Of a DNA stretch of 9,724 bases, positions 1 through 6,879 are shown piece after piece. The notes below the pieces were generated by a model. That model was not told where the DNA came from and searched no databases. It saw only the letters and a list, made by a program, of their open reading frames with translations. Both the position numbers and the translations under genes were made by a program. This DNA comes from an uncultured Clostridia bacterium. Its GTDB lineage: Bacteria > Bacillota > Clostridia > TANB77 > CAG-508. Location of the stretch: positions 1 through 9,724 of the forward strand of contig CAKOVG010000032.1 of NCBI GenBank assembly GCA_934121875.1. The letters run 5' to 3'. Every line of letters starts with the position of its first letter. Positions within the stretch are counted from its first letter, which is position 1.

Positions 1-43
1 GGTACTTTTTGCTTACATTCTTTAGTTTCAATACTTCCTTCAT
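1..43 (-). CDS. ABC transporter ATP-binding protein, N-terminal start only (partial)
   Basis: An ATG at 41-43 (minus strand) opens a frame reading MKEVLKLKNVSKKY before the window ends. The pattern 'LKLKNVSKKY' is the usual first beta strand of an ABC ATPase, just before the A-loop aromatic residue that stacks on adenine. The start is supported by a perfect AGGAGG (plus-strand CCTCCT at 49-54) placed 5 nt upstream. The ATPase would power import or export through a membrane partner that is not visible here. It follows the lysozyme gene by about 60 nt with no clear terminator between them, so it may be co-transcribed. Only 14 residues can be seen: the family call rests on this short motif plus the ribosome binding site, and the substrate cannot be inferred. 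Confidence 0.62.
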   Translation of the reverse strand, partial: MKEVLKLKNVSKKY

Positions 44-105
44 AAGTACCTCCTAATTCAAATTTATCATAATACATTTTATGAAGGTATACATAATTTG
101 GTGAA

Positions 106-1328
106 TTAAATTCTAAATATTTGGCCGTGGATATATTAGGTTTGCGTTTTGTATACGGTTTAGTCTTACTATATTTGCTATAGTTGTGTTGTACCTTCTT
201 GCAATTGACCACAAAGTGTCTCCTCTTCTTACTGTATATAGTCTATGTCCACAGTCGTGTTTGCAGTTACTGTTTACTACTAGTCTCTGACCGCGGATAG
301 ATTAAATTCACATTCTGTATATTATTTTCTTGTGCAATTTTACTTACTGTTGTATTAAACATTTGAGCTATTTTATTTAATGTATCTCCACTTTTAACAA
401 TATATATTGTTGTGTTGTTTGCAATTTCTCCTTTTACTGGTACTATCAAAGTCGCTCCTGCATATATCAAATTTGGATTTTGAATATTATTTAGTCTTAC
501 AAGTTCTGCTACTGTTGTGTTATATTTTATTGCCAATTGAGATAAAGTGTCGCCCCATTTTATTTTTATTTTCTTAGTTGTTTTTTTGTCTTCATCTTCT
601 GGTTTTGGCTTTTCTGTTTCTGGAATTTCTGTACTTTCTGACATAAAAATTTCTTTTGTAAATTTATCTCTATCAACATGATTTGAAATTCCAGCTACTC
701 TCCCTACATCTGTATATTGCCACCCTACCCAGCTATTCCATGTTCCACTATTCTCAGGTTTGTTTACTTCATATTGCGCAATCCATAAGGGATAATTTGT
801 TACTTCTCCTTTCCAAATATGACTTGCTGTATAGGCATTACTATATAGTACAACCTCTTTTTTAGTCAATTCTTCTAATTTTTTCATAAAAGCTAATCCT
901 ATTGTGTTTATTTCTCTTTTATTTAAATTACCAAATCTTTCAAAATCCATTGCTAATCTACAATCTGCTATTTTTCCTGATATTACTGATGCAAAAAATT
1001 GTGCTTCTTTTTCTGCCTTGCTTACACTTCTTGCTGTTACATAATGGTAAAATCCAATTTTTAATCCTGCATTTCTTGCTCTTTTATAGTTTTGTTCAAA
1101 TTTTGCATCTATGTAGTTTGTTCCTTCACTAGAACGTATATATACTACTTGTATTCCGTCACTTTTTACCTTTTTAAAGTCAATGTCTCTTTGGAATTCG
1201 CTTACATCAATTCCGTTATATATTTCATTACTTGCTGGTCCAAATGCAAGCACACTTGTTGGCATTGTGTATATTGTTGCAACTGTTAGCATTATTACAA
1301 TAGATAATAATTTTAAAGATTTTTTCAT
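106..1328 (-). CDS. Secreted GH25 lysozyme (N-acetylmuramidase) with three LysM repeats, frameshifted in the C-terminal part
   Basis: This is a peptidoglycan hydrolase cutting the MurNAc-GlcNAc bond. The ATG at 1328 is chosen because a GAGGTGG ribosome binding site lies just before it; an in-frame GTG at 1337 lies inside that site. Residues 1-29 are a signal peptide (MKKSLK, a hydrophobic core, then a cut near VLA-F). The GH25 domain follows, with 'NGIDVSEFQ' (catalytic Asp), 'AMDFERF' (the DxE acid) and 'VDRDKF'. A Pro/Glu/Lys linker leads to LysM repeats with 'WGDTLSQLA' and 'SGDTLNKIA', which bind glycan chains. As written, the frame stops at 267 after 'IYPRSETSSKQ'. Removing one base at 293 and one at 127 restores 'YPGQRLVV', a third LysM ('RRGDTLWSIA') and a natural end 'YPGQIFRI' with TAA at 106-108, giving 406 residues. 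The deposited sequence encodes only 353 residues (267-1328). The gene starts 10 nt after the upstream PLP-enzyme gene, so the two are probably co-transcribed. Confidence 0.88.
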
Positions 1329-1338
1329 ATTATCCACC

Positions 1339-2298
1339 TCATATTACTTCATATTGCAATAACTTTATTTGGTTTGAAATATATTTTTCATTATTATCTA
1401 TTGGTTTGCTTAAATCTGTACTTAAATATTTTTTATTATCATCTGCAAACACTGTTACTACTGGTCCTTTTATATCTTTCTGAAGTAGTACACTTCCTAA
1501 AAAGTTTGCACCTGATGAAATTCCAACTCCTATTCCTAATTCTAATGCCAATTTTCTTGACATATTTATACTGTCTTCATCATTTACTAAAATTATTTTG
1601 TCTATTTCATTTTTATCTAATAATGCTGGAATAAATTCATCTCCTATGCCTTCTATTTTGTGTTGTTTAATTATTTTGTTCTTCGAAATTAATGGCATAT
1701 TCTCTGGCTCGATTGCAGTTACAGTTATTTCTGGATATTTTCTCCTTAACTTTTTTCCTATTCCCATTAAGGTTCCACCAGTTCCAACTCCTGATACAAA
1801 TCCTGAAATTTCTTCTGGAACTTGGTTTGAAATTTCTTGTCCTGTTGTTTCATATTGTGCTAAAACATTGTCCATATTAGCAAATTGATTTGCTAAAAAT
1901 CCATTCATTTTTTTTGCTAAATTCATTGATTCTTGAATACATTTTCTAAATCCTCCCTGTTGTTTTGAAAATGTTATAACCTTTGCGCCATAGCTTTTCA
2001 TAATTTGAACTCGTTCTTTGCTAGCCCAGTCTGGCATAAAAATATATACTGGATGATGATAATATTTACCAAGTGCTGCCAAAGAAATTCCTGTATTTCC
2101 ACTTGTTGCCTCTATTATTGGCATACCTTCTTTTAATTTTCCTCTTTCTTTTGCTTTTATTATTATGTAATATGCCGTTCTATCTTTTATGCTTCCTGTT
2201 AAATTATAACTTTCTAACTTTGTGTATATATAATTTGTTTTTCCTTCGTACTCATATTTTATTTTTATTAAAGGTGTATTTCCTATTGTTTTAAGCAT
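1339..2298 (-). CDS. Cysteine synthase-like PLP enzyme (fold type II, O-acetylserine sulfhydrylase / CBS family)
   Basis: This cytoplasmic fold-type II PLP enzyme of 319 residues probably makes cysteine from O-acetylserine and sulfide or performs a related beta-replacement. Seen in order: 'IGNTPLIKI' at the N-terminus, 'GSIKDR' with the PLP-binding lysine near residue 38, the substrate loop 'TSGNTG' near 65-70, the glycine-rich phosphate cup 'GVGTGGTLMGIGKKLR', 'GIGDEFIPALLD', and 'GISSGA' with the serine that contacts the PLP ring nitrogen. Length fits CysK/CysM. Three starts are close together (GTG 2307, ATG 2304, ATG 2298). The ATG at 2298 is preferred because AGGAG lies 8 nt upstream of it and the protein then begins right at the conserved motif. 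CysK, CysM and cystathionine beta-synthase-like members cannot be separated by eye, so no symbol is given. The lysozyme gene follows after 10 nt. Confidence 0.85.
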   Translation of the reverse strand: MLKTIGNTPLIKIKYEYEGKTNYIYTKLESYNLTGSIKDRTAYYIIIKAKERGKLKEGMPIIEATSGNTGISLAALGKYYHHPVYIFMPDWASKERVQIMKSYGAKVITFSKQQGGFRKCIQESMNLAKKMNGFLANQFANMDNVLAQYETTGQEISNQVPEEISGFVSGVGTGGTLMGIGKKLRRKYPEITVTAIEPENMPLISKNKIIKQHKIEGIGDEFIPALLDKNEIDKIILVNDEDSINMSRKLALELGIGVGISSGANFLGSVLLQKDIKGPVVTVFADDNKKYLSTDLSKPIDNNEKYISNQIKLLQYEVI

Positions 2299-2307
2299 CT
2301 TCATCAC

Positions 2308-2421
2308 TCCTCACTCTATGTTTTATATATTTTATACAGTTTGTGGTGGAATGGTTAATGGAAATTTATTTAATTTGCTTAATATACTATATAGTTCTTT
2401 TATAACAATATCTTAATTTTC
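2308..2421 (-). promoter_or_regulatory. Short gap with a weak possible promoter for the PLP-enzyme gene
   Basis: The 114-nt gap between the SSB-like gene and the PLP-enzyme gene shows no convincing terminator. On the minus strand TTAACC and TATAAA occur 16 nt apart, roughly 60 nt upstream of the start, and could be a weak sigma-A promoter. Read-through from the SSB-like gene is equally possible. Confidence 0.25.
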
Positions 2422-2673
2422 CTAATCCACTTTCTTTATCTCTTCCAAAACTACGTTATTATTTTCTAAATATCCATTTATCATAATAATATCTTTAATT
2501 TTAAAATTAGCATACGCATAATCTGCCATTTCATCATATGCTATTATATCTATTTCTTGTTTATCACATATTGTTGCAACTCTAAATCTGCTTATTGAAA
2601 CATGTTTAGAATTTAATATAAAATCAAATTTTACTTCTGTTACTGTCTTGCCTATTATAAATACTTGGTTCAT
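2422..2673 (-). CDS. Small SSB-like OB-fold protein
   Basis: The 83-residue protein resembles the core of single-stranded DNA-binding proteins. It starts with 'MNQVFIIGKTVTEV', followed by an 'ISRFRVAT' strand, then 'IDIIAYDEMADYAYANFKIKD' (split here by function: a strand, then the 'A.D.Ad.a...l..gd' pattern), and 'IMINGYLENNNVVLEEI', the last two strands of an OB fold. It lacks the long acidic tail of housekeeping SSB and is about half its length. The ATG at 2673 is chosen because AAAGGG lies 7 nt upstream; the frame runs open further upstream but no better start is seen. An intrinsic terminator at 2776-2811 isolates it from the upstream prepilin-like gene. It may bind ssDNA, or serve another OB-fold role; the substrate is inferred only from the fold-like pattern. 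Confidence 0.6.
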   Translation of the reverse strand: MNQVFIIGKTVTEVKFDFILNSKHVSISRFRVATICDKQEIDIIAYDEMADYAYANFKIKDIIMINGYLENNNVVLEEIKKVD

Positions 2674-2775
2674 TCCTTTACCCTTTATTAAATTTTTGCA
2701 AATTATGTATATTCTGCTCAACCTACTAATACACAATTTGCTGATGCTTTTTTACCTAAATTAGGAATAAACCTA

Positions 2776-2811
2776 TAAAAAAATTAGTAGTATAAAATCA
2801 TACTACTAATT
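2776..2811 (-). terminator. Intrinsic terminator ahead of the SSB-like gene
   Basis: A perfect 12-bp inverted repeat (AATTAGTAGTAT, arms 2782-2793 and 2800-2811) has a 6-nt loop. On the minus strand it is followed by an unbroken run of seven Ts. This would stop transcripts arriving from the prepilin-like gene. Confidence 0.75.
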
Positions 2812-2888
2812 AAGGATGTTAAAAAAATTTACACACTATTCTTGACAAGCTCTTACTGCTTATATTTATTTTTAACTTAAATTCACTC

Positions 2889-2922
2889 AAAAGCCGATAT
2901 TCCTTGTGGAATACCGGCTTTT
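2889..2922. terminator. Bidirectional GC-rich terminator hairpin
   Basis: Arms 2889-2903 and 2908-2922 form a 15-bp stem with one G-T pair and a 4-nt loop. The flanks are A-run/T-run on both strands (AAAAGCC...GGCTTTTT), so it can work in either direction. It sits about 90 nt downstream of the prepilin-like gene's stop codon. Confidence 0.75.
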
Positions 2923-2927
2923 TACAA

Positions 2928-2956
2928 CACTAAAGTACGTGTTAAATACCTTAGTG
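2928..2956. other. Unexplained stem-loop downstream of the prepilin-FGE gene
   Basis: CACTAAAGTA (2928-2937) pairs with TACCTTAGTG (2947-2956) as a 10-bp stem with one wobble pair and a 9-nt loop. No T-run follows on either strand, so it is not a standard terminator. It lies between the VR-adjacent hairpin and the GC-rich terminator. Confidence 0.5.
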
Positions 2957-2982
2957 CTACCATCATATTATTTTTATTTTCT

Positions 2983-2999
2983 CTGGTTCATCGAACCAG
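2983..2999 (-). promoter_or_regulatory. Short hairpin just behind the putative DGR variable region (possible retrohoming cis element)
   Basis: CTGGTTC (2983-2989) and GAACCAG (2993-2999) form a perfect 7-bp stem with a 3-nt loop. It begins 10 nt past the stop codon of the prepilin-FGE gene and has no T-run. In characterised DGRs a DNA hairpin or cruciform a few bases behind the variable region's IMH stimulates mutagenic retrohoming; this element has the right size and place. The function is inferred from position only. Confidence 0.5.
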
Positions 3000-3009
3000 T
3001 GTCAAGTAG

Positions 3010-4335
3010 CTACAAGTATAAAGCTGGACGGAATCCGAGGCAGTCGCTAGACGGAATGTAGTCGCCACGAATACAAGCTGGAGAGCCAGAACCATAGTGG
3101 AAGTAGCTGCCACCTCTAACAACTCGGCCAACGGTACTGCTAGCTTCCATAGTCCATTCATAAACATTTCCTGCTAAGTCAAATATATTTTTTGCCTTAA
3201 AGCTATCACTTGCTCCTGTTGTTAATAAAATTTTCTCTGAATTTGTTTTGCTTTTATTTGATGTTATTGCTGTCCAACTTCCTGTTGATTGGCTAGTTGT
3301 ATAGCTCGCTGTTGGTCTATCTATTGTCCAAGCATTATCTTTATAATTTCCCCATGTTGTTGATTTTGTTGTACTATGTGTACTATCTTCTGCAAATTTC
3401 ATTGCTGCATCCCATTGTACTCCATAACATAATGTACTTGTTGCTCCTATTTCTCCTGCTGTATACATATTTTTACTTAAATATACTGCTCCAACATTTC
3501 CTACTGTGTTCATTGCATCTCCCCATTTTACATATATATATGGATATGCATCTCTTTTTACTAATACTGCACTTGTTGTAGTGGTTGTATCTTTTCTTGG
3601 GCTTGTTGTTCCTGCTTCATATCTTCCTATATAAAATCCTTTATTTGCTTGCACACTTTCCATCATATTCATATAGTCAGTATTTTCTCCGCTATATCCA
3701 TTTGCATATGGTTCTGTTAAGTTTGAATCAGTTGTTCTTCTTTTAAATATTGCTTCAAATCCATCATCTAATTCATTACTATTTTCGTCTTTTCCTGTTG
3801 CTGTATAATTTACTGGTACCCATACAAATTCATTTCCATCTTTATCTCGTATTACTAGTCCTTTTGATACTGTTTGTTCTCCATCTGTACTTCCTGTTCC
3901 TGCTACATCTGATACCTTAAATCCTTTTGGTATTGTTACTCTTGCATTTTCTGGGTCTGTATACTCTGCATTTTCTGCTAATGTTCCATCATCATTTTTA
4001 CTTGCTTCTGTATATTTTTTTACTATTGCTGTTGGTGGGGTTGGCGTGTCTCCACCAGTTGTATTTTTTATTCCACCATTTTCTTCTAGCCAGTTGTTCA
4101 ATTGATTTATTCCCTCTAAGTCCTTTTTCTCTGCTTCGTCAACTTTATTTTGAGCATCTTTTGCTCTTTCTATTATTCCATTATCACTAAACAAAGCATT
4201 TATACTTACTCCTGCCAATATTAGTAGCACTACTATTGTTATTACTAATGCTATTAGAGTAATACCTGTTTGCTTTGAGTAAGTTTTTCTTTCTGTTTTT
4301 TTATTTATTTTTATTCCTTCTTCTATTTTATTCAA
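3010..4335 (-). CDS. Prepilin-like protein fused to an FGE-sulfatase (C-type-lectin-fold) domain; probable DGR target
   Basis: The 441-residue protein starts with a class III signal: a basic ~24-residue leader ending 'KQTG', then 'ITLIALVITIVVLLILAGV', the hydrophobic N-terminal helix of type IV pilin-like proteins in Clostridia. The helix lacks the Glu5 of classical pilins. A charged coiled-coil-like stretch follows (near 50-85), then a Thr/Pro linker. From about residue 130 comes a formylglycine-generating-enzyme-type domain: 'GNEFVWVPV', 'GFYIGRYEAG', 'AGNVYEWTMEAS', and the end 'VVRGGS' to 'LGFRPALYL'. That domain often serves as a binding scaffold rather than an enzyme. Residues ~411-432, between RGGS and LGFRPAL, match the hypervariable surface of DGR targets. 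The start is TTG at 4335 with AGAGGAG 10 nt upstream. It probably sits in the membrane or a pilus-like fibre and presents a ligand-binding head. No RT gene is in the window. Confidence 0.82.
   Translation of the reverse strand: MNKIEEGIKINKKTERKTYSKQTGITLIALVITIVVLLILAGVSINALFSDNGIIERAKDAQNKVDEAEKKDLEGINQLNNWLEENGGIKNTTGGDTPTPPTAIVKKYTEASKNDDGTLAENAEYTDPENARVTIPKGFKVSDVAGTGSTDGEQTVSKGLVIRDKDGNEFVWVPVNYTATGKDENSNELDDGFEAIFKRRTTDSNLTEPYANGYSGENTDYMNMMESVQANKGFYIGRYEAGTTSPRKDTTTTTSAVLVKRDAYPYIYVKWGDAMNTVGNVGAVYLSKNMYTAGEIGATSTLCYGVQWDAAMKFAEDSTHSTTKSTTWGNYKDNAWTIDRPTASYTTSQSTGSWTAITSNKSKTNSEKILLTTGASDSFKAKNIFDLAGNVYEWTMEASSTVGRVVRGGSYFHYGSGSPACIRGDYIPSSDCLGFRPALYL
3013..3110 (-). other. Putative DGR variable region (VR) at the 3' end of the prepilin-FGE gene
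   Basis: The last ~100 nt of the gene are about half G+C, in contrast to the AT-rich body of the gene. Of the 22 codons for residues 411-432, 20 end in C or T and 10 end in C, with many aromatic, Asp, Gly, Ser and Cys residues. That is the footprint of adenine mutagenesis of AAY codons in a DGR template. The conserved frame 'RGGS' before and 'GFRPAL' after is the usual boundary of DGR variable regions on the FGE/CLec scaffold. The stretch encoding LGFRPAL plus the stop would contain the IMH-like end. Without the template repeat in view, this remains an inference from composition and protein family. Confidence 0.65.
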
Positions 4336-4782
4336 GGTTATTTTTCTCCTCTTTCTTAAGTATTTTTATTCTGCTTTTTCATTTTGTAGCTTTATTTAAT
4401 ATGTACATTTTTTTCTCTTTTATACACATTTACTCATTTTATAGCTTTAAACTAATTCTTTCCTTTTTGAGTTTTATTTTTACAATTTTATTTTACTTTT
4501 TATATCCAAACTCTAGGAAATTCTTAGCTTAAATTTGCTTTATTCTCAGGTTTACTCTATTTAATTTTCAATGTGCATTTCACTGTTTTGCACAGTTTGA
4601 ATTACATCTGTACATATTTTACTTATATATTATATTAACTTTTTCTATTTTTCAAGTGGTTCTGTTATTTTTATCATCTTTTTTATTATAACTTTTTTAA
4701 AAACTTTATTTCATACTCTTCATTAATTTTTGTGCTGATATTTTATATACTTTAAAACACCTTCAAAAAATGATTGATAATA
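4336..4782. other. 450-nt AT-rich intergenic gap, with a possible promoter at 4627-4655
   Basis: No gene is recognisable between yraN and the prepilin-like gene; open frames here are low-complexity Leu/Phe-rich artefacts. On the minus strand TTGAAA (4650-4655) stands 17 nt from TAATAT (4627-4632) or 15 nt from TATAAT (4629-4634), a plausible promoter giving a leader of about 290 nt. A short inverted repeat (ACTGT-gcaaa-ACAGT) lies near 4580-4595. I see no known riboswitch pattern and no strong terminator for the yraN operon. Confidence 0.35.
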
Positions 4783-5139
4783 TTATTTAATTTGTTTAAT
4801 ATGATTTAAGTAAAATTTGCCTTTTCTTTTGTAAATTTCTATTACATCTATTCTTATATATTGGTCTTCTAACTTATGTGAATATATGTAATATTTTGTT
4901 GCGTTCCAGATGTGTTTTTGTTTTCTTTCGTCAACTGCTTCGCATGGCATTCCATAGTGAAGGTTTTGCCTTGTTTTTACTTCAATAAATACGTATTCAT
5001 TCTTGTCTTTTGCAATAATGTCTATTTCTCCTTGTTTACATTCAAAGTTTCTGTCTATAATTTCATAACCTAGCTTTTGTAAATAATTTGTTGCAAAATC
5101 TTCCCCTTCTTTTCCTAATTCTTGCCTTTGATTTATCAT
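4783..5139 (-). CDS. yraN: YraN family (UPF0102) endonuclease-like protein
   Basis: The 118-residue protein matches the full length of the UPF0102/YraN family, a small PD-(D/E)xK nuclease-fold protein. Visible features are 'GKEGEDFATNYLQKLGY' at the N-terminus, 'RNFECKQGEIDIIA' with Glu38 and Asp40, and 'YVFIEVKTR' with Glu53 and Lys55, together the expected active-site set. 'AVDERKQKHIWNAT' follows, the conserved helix of the family. The cellular role is not firmly known; its genes usually sit next to comM and dprA or rnhB, pointing to DNA processing. The ATG at 5139 is 4 nt past the dprA stop, and its AAGGA site overlaps the dprA end, so the two are translated from one message. Here yraN follows dprA, whereas the more common order puts it before comM. 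Confidence 0.9.
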   Translation of the reverse strand: MINQRQELGKEGEDFATNYLQKLGYEIIDRNFECKQGEIDIIAKDKNEYVFIEVKTRQNLHYGMPCEAVDERKQKHIWNATKYYIYSHKLEDQYIRIDVIEIYKRKGKFYLNHIKQIK

Positions 5140-5143
5140 AATA

Positions 5144-5977
5144 TCATTCCTTTTTTATATATTTATTTCCTGCTACACATTTTATATATCCATCTAGTTC
5201 AAGCATAAATAACATTTGCATTATTTCGGATATTTTTTTACCTGTCATTTTGCATATTTCGTTTGCTGAAATCGGTTGTGTGTTTATTAAGTTATATATT
5301 CCTTCATATTCTTTTGGTATTGAAATTTCCGGTTGCAAATCATAATGTTGCAATATATCGTTGGGTTCCATTACTAAATTAGCACCATTTTGTATTAGCC
5401 AGTTTGTACTATATCCTTCTGGCTCATCTAATCTATTTGGTATACAAAACACTTCTTTTCCCTGAAGTCTTGCATGTTTTGCTGTAATTGTACTTCCACC
5501 TCTATATGGCGCTTCAACTACTAATACGCCTAAGGCTAGCCCACTTATTATACGATTTCTTTTCGGAAAATTTGCCATATCTTTTTCCTCATCTGGACGA
5601 TATTCAGATACAACACATCCACCATTTTCTATTATTTTGTGGAATAGCCACTCATTTTCCTCAGGATATATGTGCTTAAATCCACTTCCTATTACTGCTA
5701 TTGTTTTGCCTAATTCTTCCATGGAATTTATATGTGCTATAGTATCTATTCCAATTGCCAATCCACTTACAATACACATTCCTTTTTTTGATAATTCTTT
5801 TGCAAATTTTACAGAATATTTTTTGCCATATTCTGTACATTTTCTTGTTCCTACTATTGCTATTGAGTTTGAATTTAATAACTCGTAATTGCCTTCCACA
5901 TAAAGTTTTGATGGTGAATTGTGGATATTTAGCAAACGTTTGGGGTAAAATTTATTTGTTTTAGATAAAATTTTCAT
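5144..5977 (-). CDS. dprA: DNA processing protein DprA (Smf), lacking the N-terminal SAM domain
   Basis: DprA binds incoming single-stranded DNA and loads RecA on it during natural transformation. The Rossmann-like core is complete: 'IAIVGTRKCTEYG' (39-51), 'SGLAIGIDTIAH' (71-82), 'IGSG' (96-99), 'FPKRNRIISGL' (137-147) and 'GGSTITAKHA' (160-169), followed by 'NWLIQNGA'. A C-terminal winged-helix-like segment runs from about 220 ('ISANEICKMTGKKISEIMQ'). The protein starts directly at the 'YPKRLLNIHNSPSKLYVEG' region, so the SAM-like N-terminal domain of longer DprA proteins is absent. The ATG at 5977 is chosen because GAGGAA lies 6 nt upstream; an in-frame TTG at 6001 would overlap comM and add 8 residues. 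That GAGGAA site touches the comM stop codon, indicating coupled translation. Confidence 0.92.
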   Translation of the reverse strand: MKILSKTNKFYPKRLLNIHNSPSKLYVEGNYELLNSNSIAIVGTRKCTEYGKKYSVKFAKELSKKGMCIVSGLAIGIDTIAHINSMEELGKTIAVIGSGFKHIYPEENEWLFHKIIENGGCVVSEYRPDEEKDMANFPKRNRIISGLALGVLVVEAPYRGGSTITAKHARLQGKEVFCIPNRLDEPEGYSTNWLIQNGANLVMEPNDILQHYDLQPEISIPKEYEGIYNLINTQPISANEICKMTGKKISEIMQMLFMLELDGYIKCVAGNKYIKKE

Positions 5978-5988
5978 ACTTTTTTCCT

Positions 5989-6879
5989 CTAATTCTTCCA
6001 ATACTTTTTGTCTAAGCTTCTGTATTGTATTGCTTCTGCAATGTGTGTTTTTCGAATGTTTTCACTGTTGTCTAAATCCGCAATTGTTCTTGCTACTTTT
6101 AGAATTCTGCCATATGCTCTTGCACTTAGTCCCATTTTTTCAAATGCTGTTTGTAATATTTTCTTTCCTTCACTGTCTAATTTGCAATATTTTGAAATTA
6201 GTTTTGGCGTTAGACTAGAGTTTGAATAAATATTTTCTTGTGTATATCTTTCTATTTGAATTTTTCTTGCATTATTTACTCTCTTCTTTATTATATCCGA
6301 ATTTTCTGGTATTTCATCATTTCCTAGTTTTTCGTATTTTACAGGACTTACTTCTATTTGTATATCAATTCTGTCTAATAGTGGTCCACTAATTTTTCCC
6401 ATATATTTTGATATTGCTTGTGGTGTACACGTACATTCTTTGTCTACTGAACCATAAAATCCGCATGGACATGGATTCATTGATGATACAAACATAAACT
6501 CACATGGATATGTAAAACTTCCATTTACTCGGCTTATTGTTACAATTCCATCTTCTAACGGTCCTCTTAACACTTCTAATGAGTGTTGATTGAACTCTGG
6601 TAATTCATCTAAAAATAGCACTCCATAATGAGCTAAGCTTATTTCTCCAGGTTTTGGTATCCTACCTCCTCCAACTAAAGATACTCCAGATATTGTATGA
6701 TGTGGTGAACGAAATGGTCTTGTTGTAATTATTGGTGTATCTTGTTTTAAAGTTCCTGCAATACTATGAATTTTAGTAATTTCTAATGCTTCTTCAAATG
6801 TTAAATCTGGTAATATTGATGGTATTCTTCTTGCTATCATCGTCTTGCCGTGATCCTGGTGAACCGAATTAAAAGGCAA
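5989..6879 (-). CDS. comM: YifB/ComM Mg-chelatase-like AAA+ ATPase, C-terminal part (separated by frameshifts in the Walker A region)
   Basis: This is the ATPase and C-terminal part of YifB/ComM, a hexameric branch-migration helicase helping integration of transforming DNA. The frame shows 'GKTMIARRIPSILPDLTFEEALE', 'RPFRSPHHTIS', the Walker B motif 'VLFLDE', 'EVLRGPLEDG', the Cys-rich 'SSMNPCPCGFYG...ECTC' zinc-type cluster, sensor 'GPLLDRIDI', and 'GLSARAYGRILKVARTIADL' near the end. The apparent first residues (MPFNSVHQDH) are not a true start: this is frame-shifted Walker A sequence and has no ribosome binding site. It lies in the same overall frame as the N-terminal part and is separated only by a TAA at 6880-6882. 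Removing one base each at 6888, 6866 and 6850 yields 'GSPGSGKT' and a single 511-residue protein from 7527 to 5989, the family's usual length. As written, ATPase activity should be lost. Confidence 0.88.
   Translation of the reverse strand: MPFNSVHQDHGKTMIARRIPSILPDLTFEEALEITKIHSIAGTLKQDTPIITTRPFRSPHHTISGVSLVGGGRIPKPGEISLAHYGVLFLDELPEFNQHSLEVLRGPLEDGIVTISRVNGSFTYPCEFMFVSSMNPCPCGFYGSVDKECTCTPQAISKYMGKISGPLLDRIDIQIEVSPVKYEKLGNDEIPENSDIIKKRVNNARKIQIERYTQENIYSNSSLTPKLISKYCKLDSEGKKILQTAFEKMGLSARAYGRILKVARTIADLDNSENIRKTHIAEAIQYRSLDKKYWKN

Noticed and set aside
4275..4532. Plus-strand open frames rich in Leu, Phe and Tyr across the minus-strand genes and gap
   Set aside because: They are shadows of AT-rich coding sequence: low complexity, no ribosome binding sites, no family pattern.
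4560..4640. c-di-GMP riboswitch ahead of the prepilin-like gene
   Set aside because: Such switches often control pilin-like genes, but no conserved core of class I or II is visible; only a weak 5-bp inverted repeat.
5978..6001. TTG start of dprA at 6001
   Set aside because: It would overlap comM and lacks a ribosome binding site, while the ATG at 5977 has GAGGAA at proper distance and begins just ahead of the conserved core.
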